A stretch of DNA of 64,000 nucleotides from Arthrobacter sp. CDRTa11 (GTDB taxonomy: Bacteria; Actinomycetota; Actinomycetes; Actinomycetales; Micrococcaceae). The notes under the pieces were generated by a model, which saw only the letters and a program-made list of their open reading frames with translations, searched no databases and was not told where the DNA came from. This document shows positions 38,306 to 46,651 of the stretch, piece after piece (the stretch's first letter is position 1; each line of letters starts with the position of its first letter). The translations under genes and the position numbers were made by a program. The stretch lies in NCBI RefSeq assembly GCF_026427775.1, contig NZ_CP044532.1:3286001-3350000 (forward strand). The letters are read 5' to 3'.

Positions 38306-39241
38306 TCAGCGCGTGTCAGGACTCACCGGCGCAGCGCCGTCGGCCACTGATGCCGCTTCAAGCTTGAGCATCTCCAGAACCTCCCGGACAGTGGTCCTGG
38401 CAGCGACGTCGGGGCGGGCCAGCGCCACGATGGTGCGCCTGGCGGGGACGCCCACCAACGGACGGAGCACAAAGCCCCGGCCCTGATTGGCTGCGGAGGT
38501 ATACCTCGGCAGGAGCGAAAGCCCGTGGCCTGCACTGACGAGCGCTTCAAGAACCCTGAGGTCCGGAAACAGCTGCGCCCTGATGACGGTTGAGCCTGCC
38601 TGTTTTTCGATCTGGCGAAGAACAGCGTCGAACGGGAAGCCGTCCGGTACACCCATCCAGGGGTAGCCAACCACGTCCCTGGCGGTCACCCGCGGCCTGC
38701 CCGCCAATGGATGGCCGGCCTGCATAGCGACGTCAAGCGGTTCATTGAGCAGCGGAACCACCACCAGGCCGTGCGTGGAAAAGACCTCTGGCCCGTCCAC
38801 GCTGTGGGCCAGGACAATGTCGTAGTCCGCTGCCAGCCCTGCAAACCCGGCAACTCCCGGATCCTCAAAATGGGCCTCAAAGTGCATCCCCTCGATGGCC
38901 TTCACCCGGTGCAGGAGGCCCGGCAGGAACATTTCAGCAGCACTAGGGAAAAAGGCTGCCCTGATGTGGGCCTGCCAGCCCTGCCGGTAGGTGTCGATAG
39001 TGGCCTCGGCCCTGGCCATGGCAGTGGAGACGTCCGCCGCAGCGGATGCCATCGCCTGGCCGGCCTCGGTCAGCCGTACTCCCCTGCCGGACTTTTCCAT
39101 CAGGACCACACCCAGTTCATCCTGCAGGGTCCTGAGCTGTTGCGACACGGCGGACGGGGTGACATGCATGGCTTCCGCCGTGGCGCCCACCGAACCCCGG
39201 TCGGCAAGTTCACGCAGAATCCGGAGCCGCTTAAAGTCCAT
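38306..39241 (-). CDS. LysR-family transcriptional regulator
   Basis: A 311-residue regulator with an N-terminal winged HTH (residues 1-60: LRILRELADRGSVGATAEAMHV, motif VTPSAVSQQLRTLQDELG) and a type 2 periplasmic-binding-like effector domain from about 90. It lies upstream of ilvD in the same direction, 142 bp away; LysR proteins more often control a divergent gene, which here would be the sunset-domain protein. The target and effector are unknown. ATG at 39241 fits the family start. Confidence 0.9.
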   Translation of the reverse strand: MDFKRLRILRELADRGSVGATAEAMHVTPSAVSQQLRTLQDELGVVLMEKSGRGVRLTEAGQAMASAAADVSTAMARAEATIDTYRQGWQAHIRAAFFPSAAEMFLPGLLHRVKAIEGMHFEAHFEDPGVAGFAGLAADYDIVLAHSVDGPEVFSTHGLVVVPLLNEPLDVAMQAGHPLAGRPRVTARDVVGYPWMGVPDGFPFDAVLRQIEKQAGSTVIRAQLFPDLRVLEALVSAGHGLSLLPRYTSAANQGRGFVLRPLVGVPARRTIVALARPDVAARTTVREVLEMLKLEAASVADGAAPVSPDTR

Positions 39242-39459
39242 GGAGTGAGGCTACGCCACAGCCGGCCTGCTCCCTTGCCGGGGCGAACAGACGACCACCG
39301 GAGCGGGCCGTCAACGGAAAGGCGAAGTCTCTGTTATCCAGGCGCCGCTTCAGCCTGACCTGCGGATACAGGAGCAGGACACAAACCTAGACAGTCCAGT
39401 CCGGGCCGACGTACCGTCGGGGAACGGCAACCTTGCCATCCGGACCGAAGGGCTCTGTT

Positions 39460-40722
39460 ATGGATTTTGTCTTCTGGATTATTCTCATTGTGCTGATCGT
39501 CGGTGTTGTCTGGTGGCTGCTGAACCGCAGCAGGTCCGCGAATACCAGTGACTCCGGGAGCCGTACCGGAGGAGTGCGGGCCGACGGCGCCCTTGAGGGA
39601 GGCAGCGCCGCAGCCTCCGCCGAGGCGGCGGCCACCACTGGAATCGCCGGCGCCGCGGGTTTTGGCCGGCCTGCCGAACCCGCTCCCCCGACGACGGCGG
39701 ATGAGGCGCCGGAGCTGTCCACCGCCGCCGGGCGGGACACTGAGCCCGTCCGGCATCCTGCTACGGCAGGACCCGCCGCTTCCCCCTCCCACGGCCCGAT
39801 GGTCGGCGGCAACGAGGCAACAGGCGACGCGGCGCACACCACCGGCACCGCCGCTGAAGCTGAACGTGAGACCGCGGCTGAAGCTGGGACAGGGGCTGAA
39901 CCTGGGTCCGGGGCCGAAGCCGGCGGGCCTGGCCAGGAACCGGGGCCCGGGCTGGAGGAAACGCGGATCCAGGAGGACGATCGACTCCAGGAGGAGGCGC
40001 AGCGGCAGGAGGATGCGCGGATCCAGGAGGAGGCGCGGCGGCAGGCGGAGAAGCGCCGGGAGGAAGATGCGGCCGAGTGGGAGACCCAGTGGTCCGAAGC
40101 CAGCGGATCCACCGCAGTGCCGCGGACGGAGGCTCCGCAGGGAGATCTGTCCCAGGGAAGCGAGGGTGAATCGTCCGGCGCCACAGCCCACGTACACAAC
40201 CCGGAATACACCGGCCCCCATTCACCCACCCTTCCGGGTGCTGAAACTGCAGCCCTTGAAGATGCTGACGCCGTTGCCATGCCGGCTGAGGGGGCAGGTG
40301 CAAAGGCCGGCGTCGAAGGCCGCCCGGCCGATGACACCGCTACCGCCGGGCGCATGGCACAACCGGACGTGCCTGACAACGCAGCCGCGACGGAGACACT
40401 GGACCGGACGCAGTCATCAGCAGCTGTCGAAACCTCAGCGAGCCACACAGCAGAACCGCAGGAGGCCGACGCGGAACGCGCACCAGGCGCCGAGCCTTCC
40501 AGCCATCTGGACGCAGAGGAGCCATACGGCCAGGGCTCGGCATCACCCGCCCCTGACGGCAGCGGTCCAGCGGACTACACCGTCAAAGGTGACGCCGCCA
40601 CCATGACCTACTACGAGGAGGGGCATCCGGACTATGAGCAGACCCGGGCCGGAGTCTGGTTTGAATCGCCGGCACATGCCGAGGCTGCCGGCTTCCGGGC
40701 TCCGCGAAGGAAACGGCTTTAG
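39460..40722 (+). CDS. Membrane-anchored low-complexity protein with C-terminal sunset-type domain
   Basis: A 420-residue protein. An N-terminal helix (FWIILIVLIVGVVWWLL, residues 4-20) is followed by about 340 residues rich in Ala, Glu, Gly and Pro, including a charged coiled-coil-like stretch near 165-215 (EETRIQEDDRLQEEAQRQED region). The last 45 residues (YTVKGDAATMTYYEEGHPDY ... GVWFESPAHAEAAGF) match the small sunset domain seen at the ends of actinobacterial membrane proteins and some L17 proteins. The function is unknown. The ATG at 39433 would add nine residues; 39460 places the helix at the start. It is divergent from LysR and 10 bp before the sugar dehydrogenase gene. Confidence 0.75.
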   Translation: MDFVFWIILIVLIVGVVWWLLNRSRSANTSDSGSRTGGVRADGALEGGSAAASAEAAATTGIAGAAGFGRPAEPAPPTTADEAPELSTAAGRDTEPVRHPATAGPAASPSHGPMVGGNEATGDAAHTTGTAAEAERETAAEAGTGAEPGSGAEAGGPGQEPGPGLEETRIQEDDRLQEEAQRQEDARIQEEARRQAEKRREEDAAEWETQWSEASGSTAVPRTEAPQGDLSQGSEGESSGATAHVHNPEYTGPHSPTLPGAETAALEDADAVAMPAEGAGAKAGVEGRPADDTATAGRMAQPDVPDNAAATETLDRTQSSAAVETSASHTAEPQEADAERAPGAEPSSHLDAEEPYGQGSASPAPDGSGPADYTVKGDAATMTYYEEGHPDYEQTRAGVWFESPAHAEAAGFRAPRRKRL

Positions 40723-40732
40723 CACTTCTCCG

Positions 40733-41860
40733 TTGCCTTTGCGCCGGCTTGCCGTTGCCGCCGCCATGCCTCTGTGCCTGGCACTGCTGCTTGCCTGCTG
40801 CACTGGTGAAGGCAATGGCGTGCCCACCGGCAGCACCAGTACCGCTACTGGCACCGGCACTGATTCAAATACCAGTGCGATCCCCAGCACCGGCACCCCT
40901 TCCGCACCACAGGTGGTGGAACAACTGGACCTGCAACTTGAGATCCCGTGGGCCGCCGTCTTTTTACCGAACGGAACCGCAGTCATCTCGGAGCGGGACT
41001 CGGCCCTTCTCAAGGCTGTCCGTAAAGGCAGCGCGACCGGCATCGGGCAGGTCCCCGGCGTGGAGCCGGGCGGCGAAGGTGGCCTCCTGGGGCTCGCGGT
41101 GTCGCCCGCCTTCGCCACGGACCATTACCTTTACGTCTATTTCACCGCCGAGCAGGATAACCGGATTGCCCGGGTAGACCTCCGGGAAGGGGCCGACGGG
41201 TCGCTGTCCCTGAGCGAAACGGAGGTCATCTTTACCGGCATCCCCAAGGCGTCCACCCACAACGGCGGCAGGATCAGGTTTGGCCCCGATGGTTTCCTGT
41301 ATGTGGGAACCGGTGACTCGCAGCGGCGGAATCAACCCCAGGACTCCAACGCCCTGGGCGGCAAGATCCTGAGGCTGACGCCTGACGGGGACCCCGCTCC
41401 CGGAAACCCGTTCGGCAACGCCGTCTACAGCCTGGGGCACCGGAACGTCCAGGGCTTGGCGTGGGACAGTGCCGGGCGGTTCTGGGCCAGTGAATTTGGA
41501 CCGGACGTCAACGATGAACTGAACCTGATCCAGCCGGGCGGCAACTACGGATGGCCGGAAGTGACCGGCGCCCCGGGCAGGGAAGGCTTCATCGACGCAA
41601 AAGTTGTGTGGCCTTCCACGGCAGATTCTTCCCCCAGTGGCCTGGAGATTGTTGGTTCCACTGCCTACCTCGGGGCACTGCGCGGCCAGCGGCTCTGGAC
41701 GGTCCCCCTCGATGGTGAGAACGCCGGCACACCTGTGGCGTACTTCACTCGTGAATATGGGCGGATCAGGGACGTCGTAAGGTCTCCGGACGGGCGATTT
41801 TGGCTCCTGAGCAACAACCAAAACCCTGATTTTGTGCTGGTTCTGGCCGCTCCCGGGTGA
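40733..41860 (+). CDS. PQQ-dependent sugar dehydrogenase-type lipoprotein
   Basis: A secreted beta-propeller of the soluble glucose/sorbosone dehydrogenase family (GSDH). Visible signatures are QLEIPWAAVFLPNG in the first blade, GGEGGLLGLAVSP, HNGGRIRFGPDGFLYVGTGD (catalytic His region) and NPDFVLVL at the end. The N-terminus has RR, a hydrophobic stretch and a lipobox LLAC, so it should be lipid-anchored. The start is uncertain: TTG 40733 gives a good signal peptide; ATG 40766 or upstream ATGs inside the previous gene are alternatives. Whether PQQ is available in this organism cannot be told from the window. Confidence 0.85.
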   Translation: MPLRRLAVAAAMPLCLALLLACCTGEGNGVPTGSTSTATGTGTDSNTSAIPSTGTPSAPQVVEQLDLQLEIPWAAVFLPNGTAVISERDSALLKAVRKGSATGIGQVPGVEPGGEGGLLGLAVSPAFATDHYLYVYFTAEQDNRIARVDLREGADGSLSLSETEVIFTGIPKASTHNGGRIRFGPDGFLYVGTGDSQRRNQPQDSNALGGKILRLTPDGDPAPGNPFGNAVYSLGHRNVQGLAWDSAGRFWASEFGPDVNDELNLIQPGGNYGWPEVTGAPGREGFIDAKVVWPSTADSSPSGLEIVGSTAYLGALRGQRLWTVPLDGENAGTPVAYFTREYGRIRDVVRSPDGRFWLLSNNQNPDFVLVLAAPG

Positions 41861-41886
41861 ACGCCCGAAAGGGGTATCCGTTCGAT

Positions 41887-41915
41887 TTCACTTGGACTGA
41901 AAGTTCGTGTAGAGT
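41887..41915 (+). promoter_or_regulatory. Candidate tRNA-Lys promoter
   Basis: TTCACT (41887-41892) and TAGAGT (41910-41915) are spaced 17 nt apart, giving a start about 55 bp before the tRNA. Confidence 0.5.
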
Positions 41916-41976
41916 TTCATGTCGTTGCGGAGATCAACGGGGAAAGAAAAAGCCCCCGGAGATCGAAACAAAAGAT

Positions 41977-42052
41977 GCACCTCTAGCTCAATTGGCAGAG
42001 CAATTGACTCTTAATCAATGGGTTCCGGGTTCAAGTCCCGGGGGGTGCACCA
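41977..42052 (+). tRNA. tRNA-Lys (CTT), CCA encoded
   Basis: The acceptor GCACCTC pairs with GGGGTGC (one G-U), the anticodon arm ATTGA-CTCTTAA-TCAAT gives CTT (reads AAG), and the T arm is CCGGG-TTCAAGT-CCCGG. The 73-nt body ends at 42049 and is followed by CCA. A strong terminator follows. Confidence 0.96.
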
Positions 42053-42056
42053 CGGA

Positions 42057-42098
42057 CCCCGTCTTCATAGGCCACAAGCCATGAAGACGGGGTTTTTT
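42057..42098 (+). terminator. tRNA-Lys terminator
   Basis: A perfect 12-bp stem (CCCCGTCTTCAT with ATGAAGACGGGG) and a 12-nt loop are followed by six T. Confidence 0.92.
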
Positions 42099-42113
42099 CT
42101 TTCCCTTCTGTCT

Positions 42114-42158
42114 TTTAGAGCGTGACGCGGTAGACCTTTAGAGCGTGACGCGGTAGAC
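42114..42158. repeat. 22-bp direct repeat duplicating the end of the lipoprotein gene
   Basis: TTTAGAGCGTGACGCGGTAG plus AC occurs at 42114-42135 and again at 42137-42158, one base apart. The inner copy encodes the last residues (VYRVTL and stop) of the lipoprotein gene; the outer copy lies just beyond it. Confidence 0.85.
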
Positions 42159-43400
42159 GTGGTGGGTGTACTCGGCTGCGAAGCTGTCAGAGAACCTGCC
42201 GTCCATCACAGGCAATGTGCGGCCCTCGCCAACTACCTCCACCGATGTCCCGGTAATACCCTTCGGGAGAGTAAAGGTCCGCTCGCCCGGTGCAGAGGTT
42301 TCCTCACCGCTTGGCATAGCGAAAATGTAGGCCGCGCCCTCATGGGTTTTCAGCATGGTGTCCAGGTTCGGCCCGAATGTGTGCACGTACGATTGCGTGT
42401 TCAAGATGGGTGCGAGGGACTTGATCTTGAGGTTTATTTCCCTCATGCCCGCGATGTTGTCCGCCATGCAATGGTTCGGGTCGACCTGGACCTGACGGAT
42501 CAGGTTACCCCCGGTGCAGGCGCCGTTGAATGACTGATTGAAGTAGACCACGCCGCGGGCCTCGTTGATGATGCCGTTCATGACAGCGCCCTGGATCTCG
42601 GCCGGGGAGATGTACTCGTTGGAGGCTGTTGATTCCGTGCCGCCTCCCATGAGTTCAACGAAGACGTACACCGGCTGAAGGATGCCGTCCGAAGCCACCC
42701 GCTCACGTACTGATTTGACCATTTTCCCGTAGCTGGAGGCGGTGCGGCAGTGGGATTCATTGACAGGAACGAATGACCAGTCCACGTACGGCCTGTCGCT
42801 GCAATGGGTGTCCGTGTACCAGTACCCGTCAACGGAGACGGGGCCGTCCACCATGTTCACGTAGGTGTTGCCGGCAGTGATCTGGTCATTGTTGTATTTG
42901 CTGGCGACGACGGCGGTGAAGTTGTTGTACTTCATCCTTCCCGTGTCTCCGTATTCGTCAATGATCCGCTGCAGTTCCGCGATGCCAACTGACGGCGGGT
43001 CGTAGCGGCCGTCAATCTCGTCGGGGAGCATGTCGGCAGACCTGGTGCTCTCCGCCGTGGCTTTCGCGCTTTTCAAGTGCCCAATGTAGGTCATTCCGTT
43101 CGCCGCCAGAAGATCGGGATCCGAGTCCGGATTGACTTCGAAATAGGTGTTCAGTCCATGCGCCTTGTCGAACTTTACGTTCTCGTCGCTACTGAAGTTG
43201 TTCCACCAACTGCCTATGGGGAAGAAGCTGCGGTCTGCCCATCCTGCCGCTTTCGTGACCGGGAATTTCTCGTAGAACGCCGACGCGCCCTCCCATGGCA
43301 CCCGAGGCAGGTCAAGGACGGGGCTGCCGGAATTCGTCGGTGCCGGACACCCAACCAGTGCCAGTGCCGTGGCGGCAAGCAAGACTAAAAGCTTCTTCAT
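42138..43400 (-). CDS. Secreted lipoprotein, glycoside-hydrolase-like, function unknown
   Basis: A 420-residue exported protein with signal MKKLLVLLAATALALVGC ending in a lipobox. The mature part is rich in Trp, Tyr and Asn (FFPIGSWWNNFSSDENVKFD, SVDGYWYTDTHCSD, VVYFNQSFNGAC) with alternating strand/helix spacing that suggests a TIM-barrel hydrolase and a small beta domain at the end. No catalytic motif can be assigned with certainty. AGGAGGTCATTTTTC precedes the ATG. It is a single gene between tRNA-Lys and the HTH pair. Its 3' end is duplicated. Acquisition beside a tRNA is possible but not shown. Confidence 0.7.
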   Translation of the reverse strand: MKKLLVLLAATALALVGCPAPTNSGSPVLDLPRVPWEGASAFYEKFPVTKAAGWADRSFFPIGSWWNNFSSDENVKFDKAHGLNTYFEVNPDSDPDLLAANGMTYIGHLKSAKATAESTRSADMLPDEIDGRYDPPSVGIAELQRIIDEYGDTGRMKYNNFTAVVASKYNNDQITAGNTYVNMVDGPVSVDGYWYTDTHCSDRPYVDWSFVPVNESHCRTASSYGKMVKSVRERVASDGILQPVYVFVELMGGGTESTASNEYISPAEIQGAVMNGIINEARGVVYFNQSFNGACTGGNLIRQVQVDPNHCMADNIAGMREINLKIKSLAPILNTQSYVHTFGPNLDTMLKTHEGAAYIFAMPSGEETSAPGERTFTLPKGITGTSVEVVGEGRTLPVMDGRFSDSFAAEYTHHVYRVTL

Positions 43401-43545
43401 GAAAAATGACCTCCTGCTGTCCCGTTATACCCGCCGTTGACGGCCATGTCGCTGGTTGTATTAGGGTCGCTGCTTGAGGTAGACGTGGCAAGAGCAGCCA
43501 GCCCACTAAGTCCTGGAGGTATATCTTTCGGGGCCTAAGCGATCA

Positions 43546-43767
43546 TCAGGGCCGGCAGACCAGGAGGTCCCCTACCTCGCACTCCAGCGCTTCGCAGATG
43601 GCAGTCAACGTTGAAAACCGGATGGCTTTGGCGTGATTGTTCTTTAAGACGGAAAGATTCACCAGGCTCACGCCTACCCGCTTGCTTAACTCCGTCAGCG
43701 TCACGCCCCGTTCGGTTAGCAACTCATCGAGCCTGCACTGAATAGCTGAAACGTCGTCAGCAGGCAT
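43546..43767 (-). CDS. Small HTH regulator, Cro/CI (YozG-like)
   Basis: A 73-residue DNA-binding protein that is essentially one helix-turn-helix: LDELLTERGVTLTELSKRVG, then VSLVNLSVLKNNHAKAIRFS and ALECEVGDLLVCRP. This is the compact family often paired with DUF2975 membrane proteins. Its ATG shares a base with the DUF2975 stop (TGATG). A longer open frame on this strand overlaps the upstream gene and is rejected. It probably acts on the 41-bp palindrome at the operon promoter. Confidence 0.88.
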   Translation of the reverse strand: MPADDVSAIQCRLDELLTERGVTLTELSKRVGVSLVNLSVLKNNHAKAIRFSTLTAICEALECEVGDLLVCRP

Positions 43768-44402
43768 CAGACCAGACCCTCCGTGTCTTTTTGGAGGCGG
43801 CGGCCGAATTGGAACACCCCGGCGATCACCAGCAACATCAGCCCCGCCAGGGAAGGAAGCAGATTGATTTCGCCGACAAACACGATCGTTTCCCCGTGAG
43901 TGGGTTGATAGGCACCTACAGCTTCGGCCAGCCGCGTCTTGCCGACAGCGCCGAGGAGCTGGCCAACAGTGCTTGCCACGGCAAGGACAATGCCGCACAT
44001 ACCTACGACTACGTCGGACCCGGGAGTGAACAGCCTTTCGCGCATAAACCGGAAGCCAAGGAGGAACACCAGCAGTGCCACGGCAAGGATGCCTACCTGG
44101 TTCAACGCTGCAGACCAGGCCAGGAACACGGCTTCATCAACCGGAACGGCAGAGATGGTCAGCTCCATTTCCGTATACCGGCCTTCCGCTCCTGGAACCA
44201 GCCCCACGGGGTCCTGACGGGCAGCAGCCAGTGGAACGGTCAAGGTTGTCGGGCCAGATCCCAGGCCCACAACGGCGGTTACGGTGTGAAAAGTGGTACC
44301 GATGGCGGCGGCTGCTGAGGCGATCATCAGGAAGAGCGCATCCGCCCTGGACACGATCTTCCTGGTCCGGACTGGACGGTCGGCGCGGCTGCTGGCTTTC
44401 AT
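43767..44402 (-). CDS. DUF2975-like membrane protein
   Basis: A 211-residue protein with four predicted membrane helices, around residues 19-45, 95-117, 130-150 and 175-198, and a longer loop outside between the first two. This layout and the HTH partner just downstream match the DUF2975/YozG-type pair, whose role is unknown. GGGGGA stands three bases before the ATG. A 41-bp palindrome lies 12 bp upstream, which implies tight control, probably by the partner HTH protein. The membrane protein might sense a signal or restrain the regulator. Confidence 0.78.
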   Translation of the reverse strand: MKASSRADRPVRTRKIVSRADALFLMIASAAAAIGTTFHTVTAVVGLGSGPTTLTVPLAAARQDPVGLVPGAEGRYTEMELTISAVPVDEAVFLAWSAALNQVGILAVALLVFLLGFRFMRERLFTPGSDVVVGMCGIVLAVASTVGQLLGAVGKTRLAEAVGAYQPTHGETIVFVGEINLLPSLAGLMLLVIAGVFQFGRRLQKDTEGLV

Positions 44403-44413
44403 GAATCCCCCAA

Positions 44414-44454
44414 TAAGTTATCGATAAACGTTAATAACGATATTCGATAACTTA
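44414..44454. promoter_or_regulatory. 41-bp palindromic operator of the DUF2975/HTH operon
   Basis: Outer arms TAAGTTATCGA (44414-44424) and TCGATAACTTA (44444-44454) and the inner palindrome CGTTA-A-TAACG (44429-44439) share one centre at 44434. Only the two 4-nt spacers are asymmetric. The element is AT-rich and overlaps where the promoter should be. Confidence 0.8.
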
Positions 44455-44473
44455 CGGGCTGCGCAGGGATGGG

Positions 44474-45076
44474 TCAAGGAGCGGAAGGCGATCCCGCCGG
44501 AACCAACAGTGCGGGATCAAGGAAGTCCTTGCGCGGCTCGGCCGGCGCGGCAGGATCCTTTGGACGCGTCAAAGCCGGGATCCCCACTGCGACAGATTGC
44601 GCCGGGACGTCCCGCACGACGACGGCGTTTGCACCCACCGCGGAATCATCTCCCACCACCACGGGGCCAAGGATCTTTGCTCCGGCACCCAGCATGACGC
44701 GGTTGCCGATGGTTGGGTGCCGCTTCGTCCTGTTCAGCGCCCGGCCACCCAGGGTCACTGCCTGGTACATCAGGACGTCGTCACCTATTTCGGCAGTTTC
44801 GCCCACCACTATGCCGGTCCCGTGGTCGATGAAGAGCCGCCTGCCGATGGTGGCGCCGGGATGGATCTCAATCCCGGTGAGGGATCTTGATAGCTGGGAG
44901 ATGAGGCGGGCCGCACCTTTGAGCCTCCGGTGCTGCCACAGGGCATGCGCCACGCGATGGCTCCAGACAGCGTGGACGCCCGAATATAGGAAAGCCACTG
45001 CCAGGAGACTCGACGCCGCTGGATCCTGGTCTTTGGCTGCCTGCAGGTCCTCCCGCAGAAGCAGCATGAAGTTCAC
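44474..45076 (-). CDS. cysE: Serine O-acetyltransferase
   Basis: Acetylates serine with acetyl-CoA for cysteine synthesis. The 200-residue protein has the short N-terminal helical part ([16 protein letters not shown]) and a left-handed beta-helix of hexapeptide repeats: [58 protein letters not shown] (motifs given in pieces), with catalytic His in FIDHGTG. This is the short EpsC-like form. No cysK is adjacent. It follows the MarR gene by 9 bp on the same strand. Confidence 0.93.
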   Translation of the reverse strand: MNFMLLLREDLQAAKDQDPAASSLLAVAFLYSGVHAVWSHRVAHALWQHRRLKGAARLISQLSRSLTGIEIHPGATIGRRLFIDHGTGIVVGETAEIGDDVLMYQAVTLGGRALNRTKRHPTIGNRVMLGAGAKILGPVVVGDDSAVGANAVVVRDVPAQSVAVGIPALTRPKDPAAPAEPRKDFLDPALLVPAGSPSAP

Positions 45077-45085
45077 TCGCCAGAC

Positions 45086-45550
45086 CTAGGCGAGGGGTGC
45101 GCCGTCGACCAATGCCCTGGTTGCAGGAGAAGCGAACTGGCTGGCCAGCTCACGGACTACTGCCTTAAGCTCCTGGCGCAGCGCGTCGGGATCAATGGAT
45201 GCGGCAGCAAGCACGGAACGCTCCATTTCCACGGCCGCAGCCACTGCTTCCCTGCCACGTTCAGTCAGCGACACAACGTGGCTTCGGCGGTCCGACGTGC
45301 TCCGGACACGGGCAATGTGGCCGTGGGTTTCGAGCCTGCTGAGCGTTTTGCCCATAGTTTGGGCCTGAACGCGGACATATTGGGCCAGCTGTGCCTGGGT
45401 CATGGGCCCCTGGGCCGCGAGAACCTCAATGGCGATCACACCGGCGTGGGTTAATCCAATGGCGCCGAGCTTTTCATTCCACGAGTGTTCAACGAGACGG
45501 GCCGCAGTGGACAAGAGGCGCCCCGTGGGCCAGTGATCCATATCAGGCAT
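45086..45550 (-). CDS. MarR-family transcriptional regulator
   Basis: A 154-residue winged-HTH protein: TQAQLAQYVRVQAQTMGKTL is the recognition region and DRRSHVVSLTERGREAV the wing. The frame is open to 45595, but the ATG at 45550 has a TATACT box (45558-45563) 7 nt upstream, suggesting a leaderless message. cysE follows after 9 bp, so control of cysE and of itself is plausible. Divergent bcp, a peroxidase, is another candidate target, which would suit a redox-responsive regulator; no cysteine is present for direct thiol sensing. Confidence 0.87.
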   Translation of the reverse strand: MPDMDHWPTGRLLSTAARLVEHSWNEKLGAIGLTHAGVIAIEVLAAQGPMTQAQLAQYVRVQAQTMGKTLSRLETHGHIARVRSTSDRRSHVVSLTERGREAVAAAVEMERSVLAAASIDPDALRQELKAVVRELASQFASPATRALVDGAPLA

Positions 45551-45637
45551 ACCAGCAAGTATAGCCAAGTGCCGATTCGCACCGGTCCCCTGCACTTACT
45601 AAACTGGTGTGTCCCGCCCGCAACCAGGAGATAAACA

Positions 45638-46111
45638 TTGGCAGACAAACTTATGACCGGCGCTGAAGCACCCGCCTTCACCTTGAAGGACTCCTCCGGA
45701 CAGGACGTCAGCCTTGCCTCGCGGCTCGGGCGCAACACCATCGTTTACTTCTACCCGGCCGCGTCCACACCGGGGTGCACCAAGCAGGCCTGCGACTTCC
45801 GCGACAATCTGGCGTCGTTCCAATCTGCCGGTTACGAGGTTCTGGGAATCTCACCCGACCCCGTTGCCAAGCTGGCGGCCTTTGCCGCCAAGGAGACCCT
45901 CAGCTTCCCGGTGCTCTCGGATGAGGACCATGTGGTGGCGGAGGCCTACGGTGCCTGGGGTGAAAAGAAGAACTACGGCAAGACTTACCAGGGCCTTATC
46001 CGTTCCACGATCGTGGTGGATCCTGAGGGCAAAGTGAAGGTGGCACAGTACAACGTCCGGGCTACCGGGCACGTGGCCAAACTGCGCCGCGACCTCAAGC
46101 TTGATGGGTAG
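45638..46111 (+). CDS. bcp: Thiol peroxidase of the Bcp/PrxQ type
   Basis: A 157-residue peroxiredoxin that reduces hydrogen and organic peroxides. The motif TPGCTKQACDFRD holds the peroxidatic Cys and, five residues on, the resolving Cys of atypical two-cysteine PrxQ. The start is TTG with CAGGAG 7 bases upstream (protein begins MADKLMTGAEAPAF). It is divergent from the MarR gene. Confidence 0.95.
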   Translation: MADKLMTGAEAPAFTLKDSSGQDVSLASRLGRNTIVYFYPAASTPGCTKQACDFRDNLASFQSAGYEVLGISPDPVAKLAAFAAKETLSFPVLSDEDHVVAEAYGAWGEKKNYGKTYQGLIRSTIVVDPEGKVKVAQYNVRATGHVAKLRRDLKLDG

Positions 46112-46258
46112 CCTGATTCTTCACGCTGAATAATTTCGGAGGGCACGGGCTGACGGGATCCCCGCAGACCCGACGCTACAATGGAACCTGATAACCGCCG
46201 TCGTACGTTTTCCCCCGGTCTGGCACCATCGGCCCTGGCCAGCGGCAGCAGTCATCAA

Positions 46259-46340
46259 GCGCGAGTGGTGAAATTGGCAGACACGCAGGATTTAGGTTCC
46301 TGTGCCTTCGGGCGTGGGGGTTCAAGTCCCCCCTTGCGCA
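46259..46340 (+). tRNA. tRNA-Leu (TAG), CCA not encoded
   Basis: The acceptor GCGCGAG pairs with CTTGCGC (one G-U). The anticodon arm CAGGA-TTTAGGT-TCCTG gives TAG (reads CUA), and a long variable arm (TGCCTTCGGGCG) is present as expected for a class II tRNA. The bases after the discriminator are CAA. A TACAAT box at 46181-46186 may be its promoter. Confidence 0.95.
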
Positions 46341-46378
46341 CAAGCCAGACAAAATCAAGAAGTACAGACAGCACCAAG

Positions 46379-46410
46379 AAGAATCCCGGGCCCTGCCGCC
46401 CGGGATTCTT
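46379..46410 (+). terminator. tRNA-Leu terminator hairpin
   Basis: AAGAATCCCGGG pairs perfectly with CCCGGGATTCTT around an 8-nt loop; the T content afterwards is weak. Confidence 0.75.
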
Positions 46411-46651
46411 GCATTTAACCGCCTGCATTTAACCGCCGCTCTGCGGCACCTCCCGGCACCCGTTTTCCGCCGTTTCAAAAAAACTCCTTGAGTTCCACCC
46501 ATCCGTTGCCGGGCAGTCCCCGAATACCCATTGAGACACCGGCCAGGGGCAGGTGCCCGCAATAACAGTTGGAACCAGAGTCGGAACAAGCCACGCTGCC
46601 GGCGGCAAGCATGCGGCGGGCAACACACCGGCACAACCAAGGAGAACCAAA

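Noticed and set aside
41857..42084. 75-codon open frame over tRNA-Lys
   Set aside because: It reads through the tRNA and its terminator.
43768..43998. Upstream extension of the small HTH gene
   Set aside because: It lies inside the DUF2975 gene in another frame and adds unlikely sequence.
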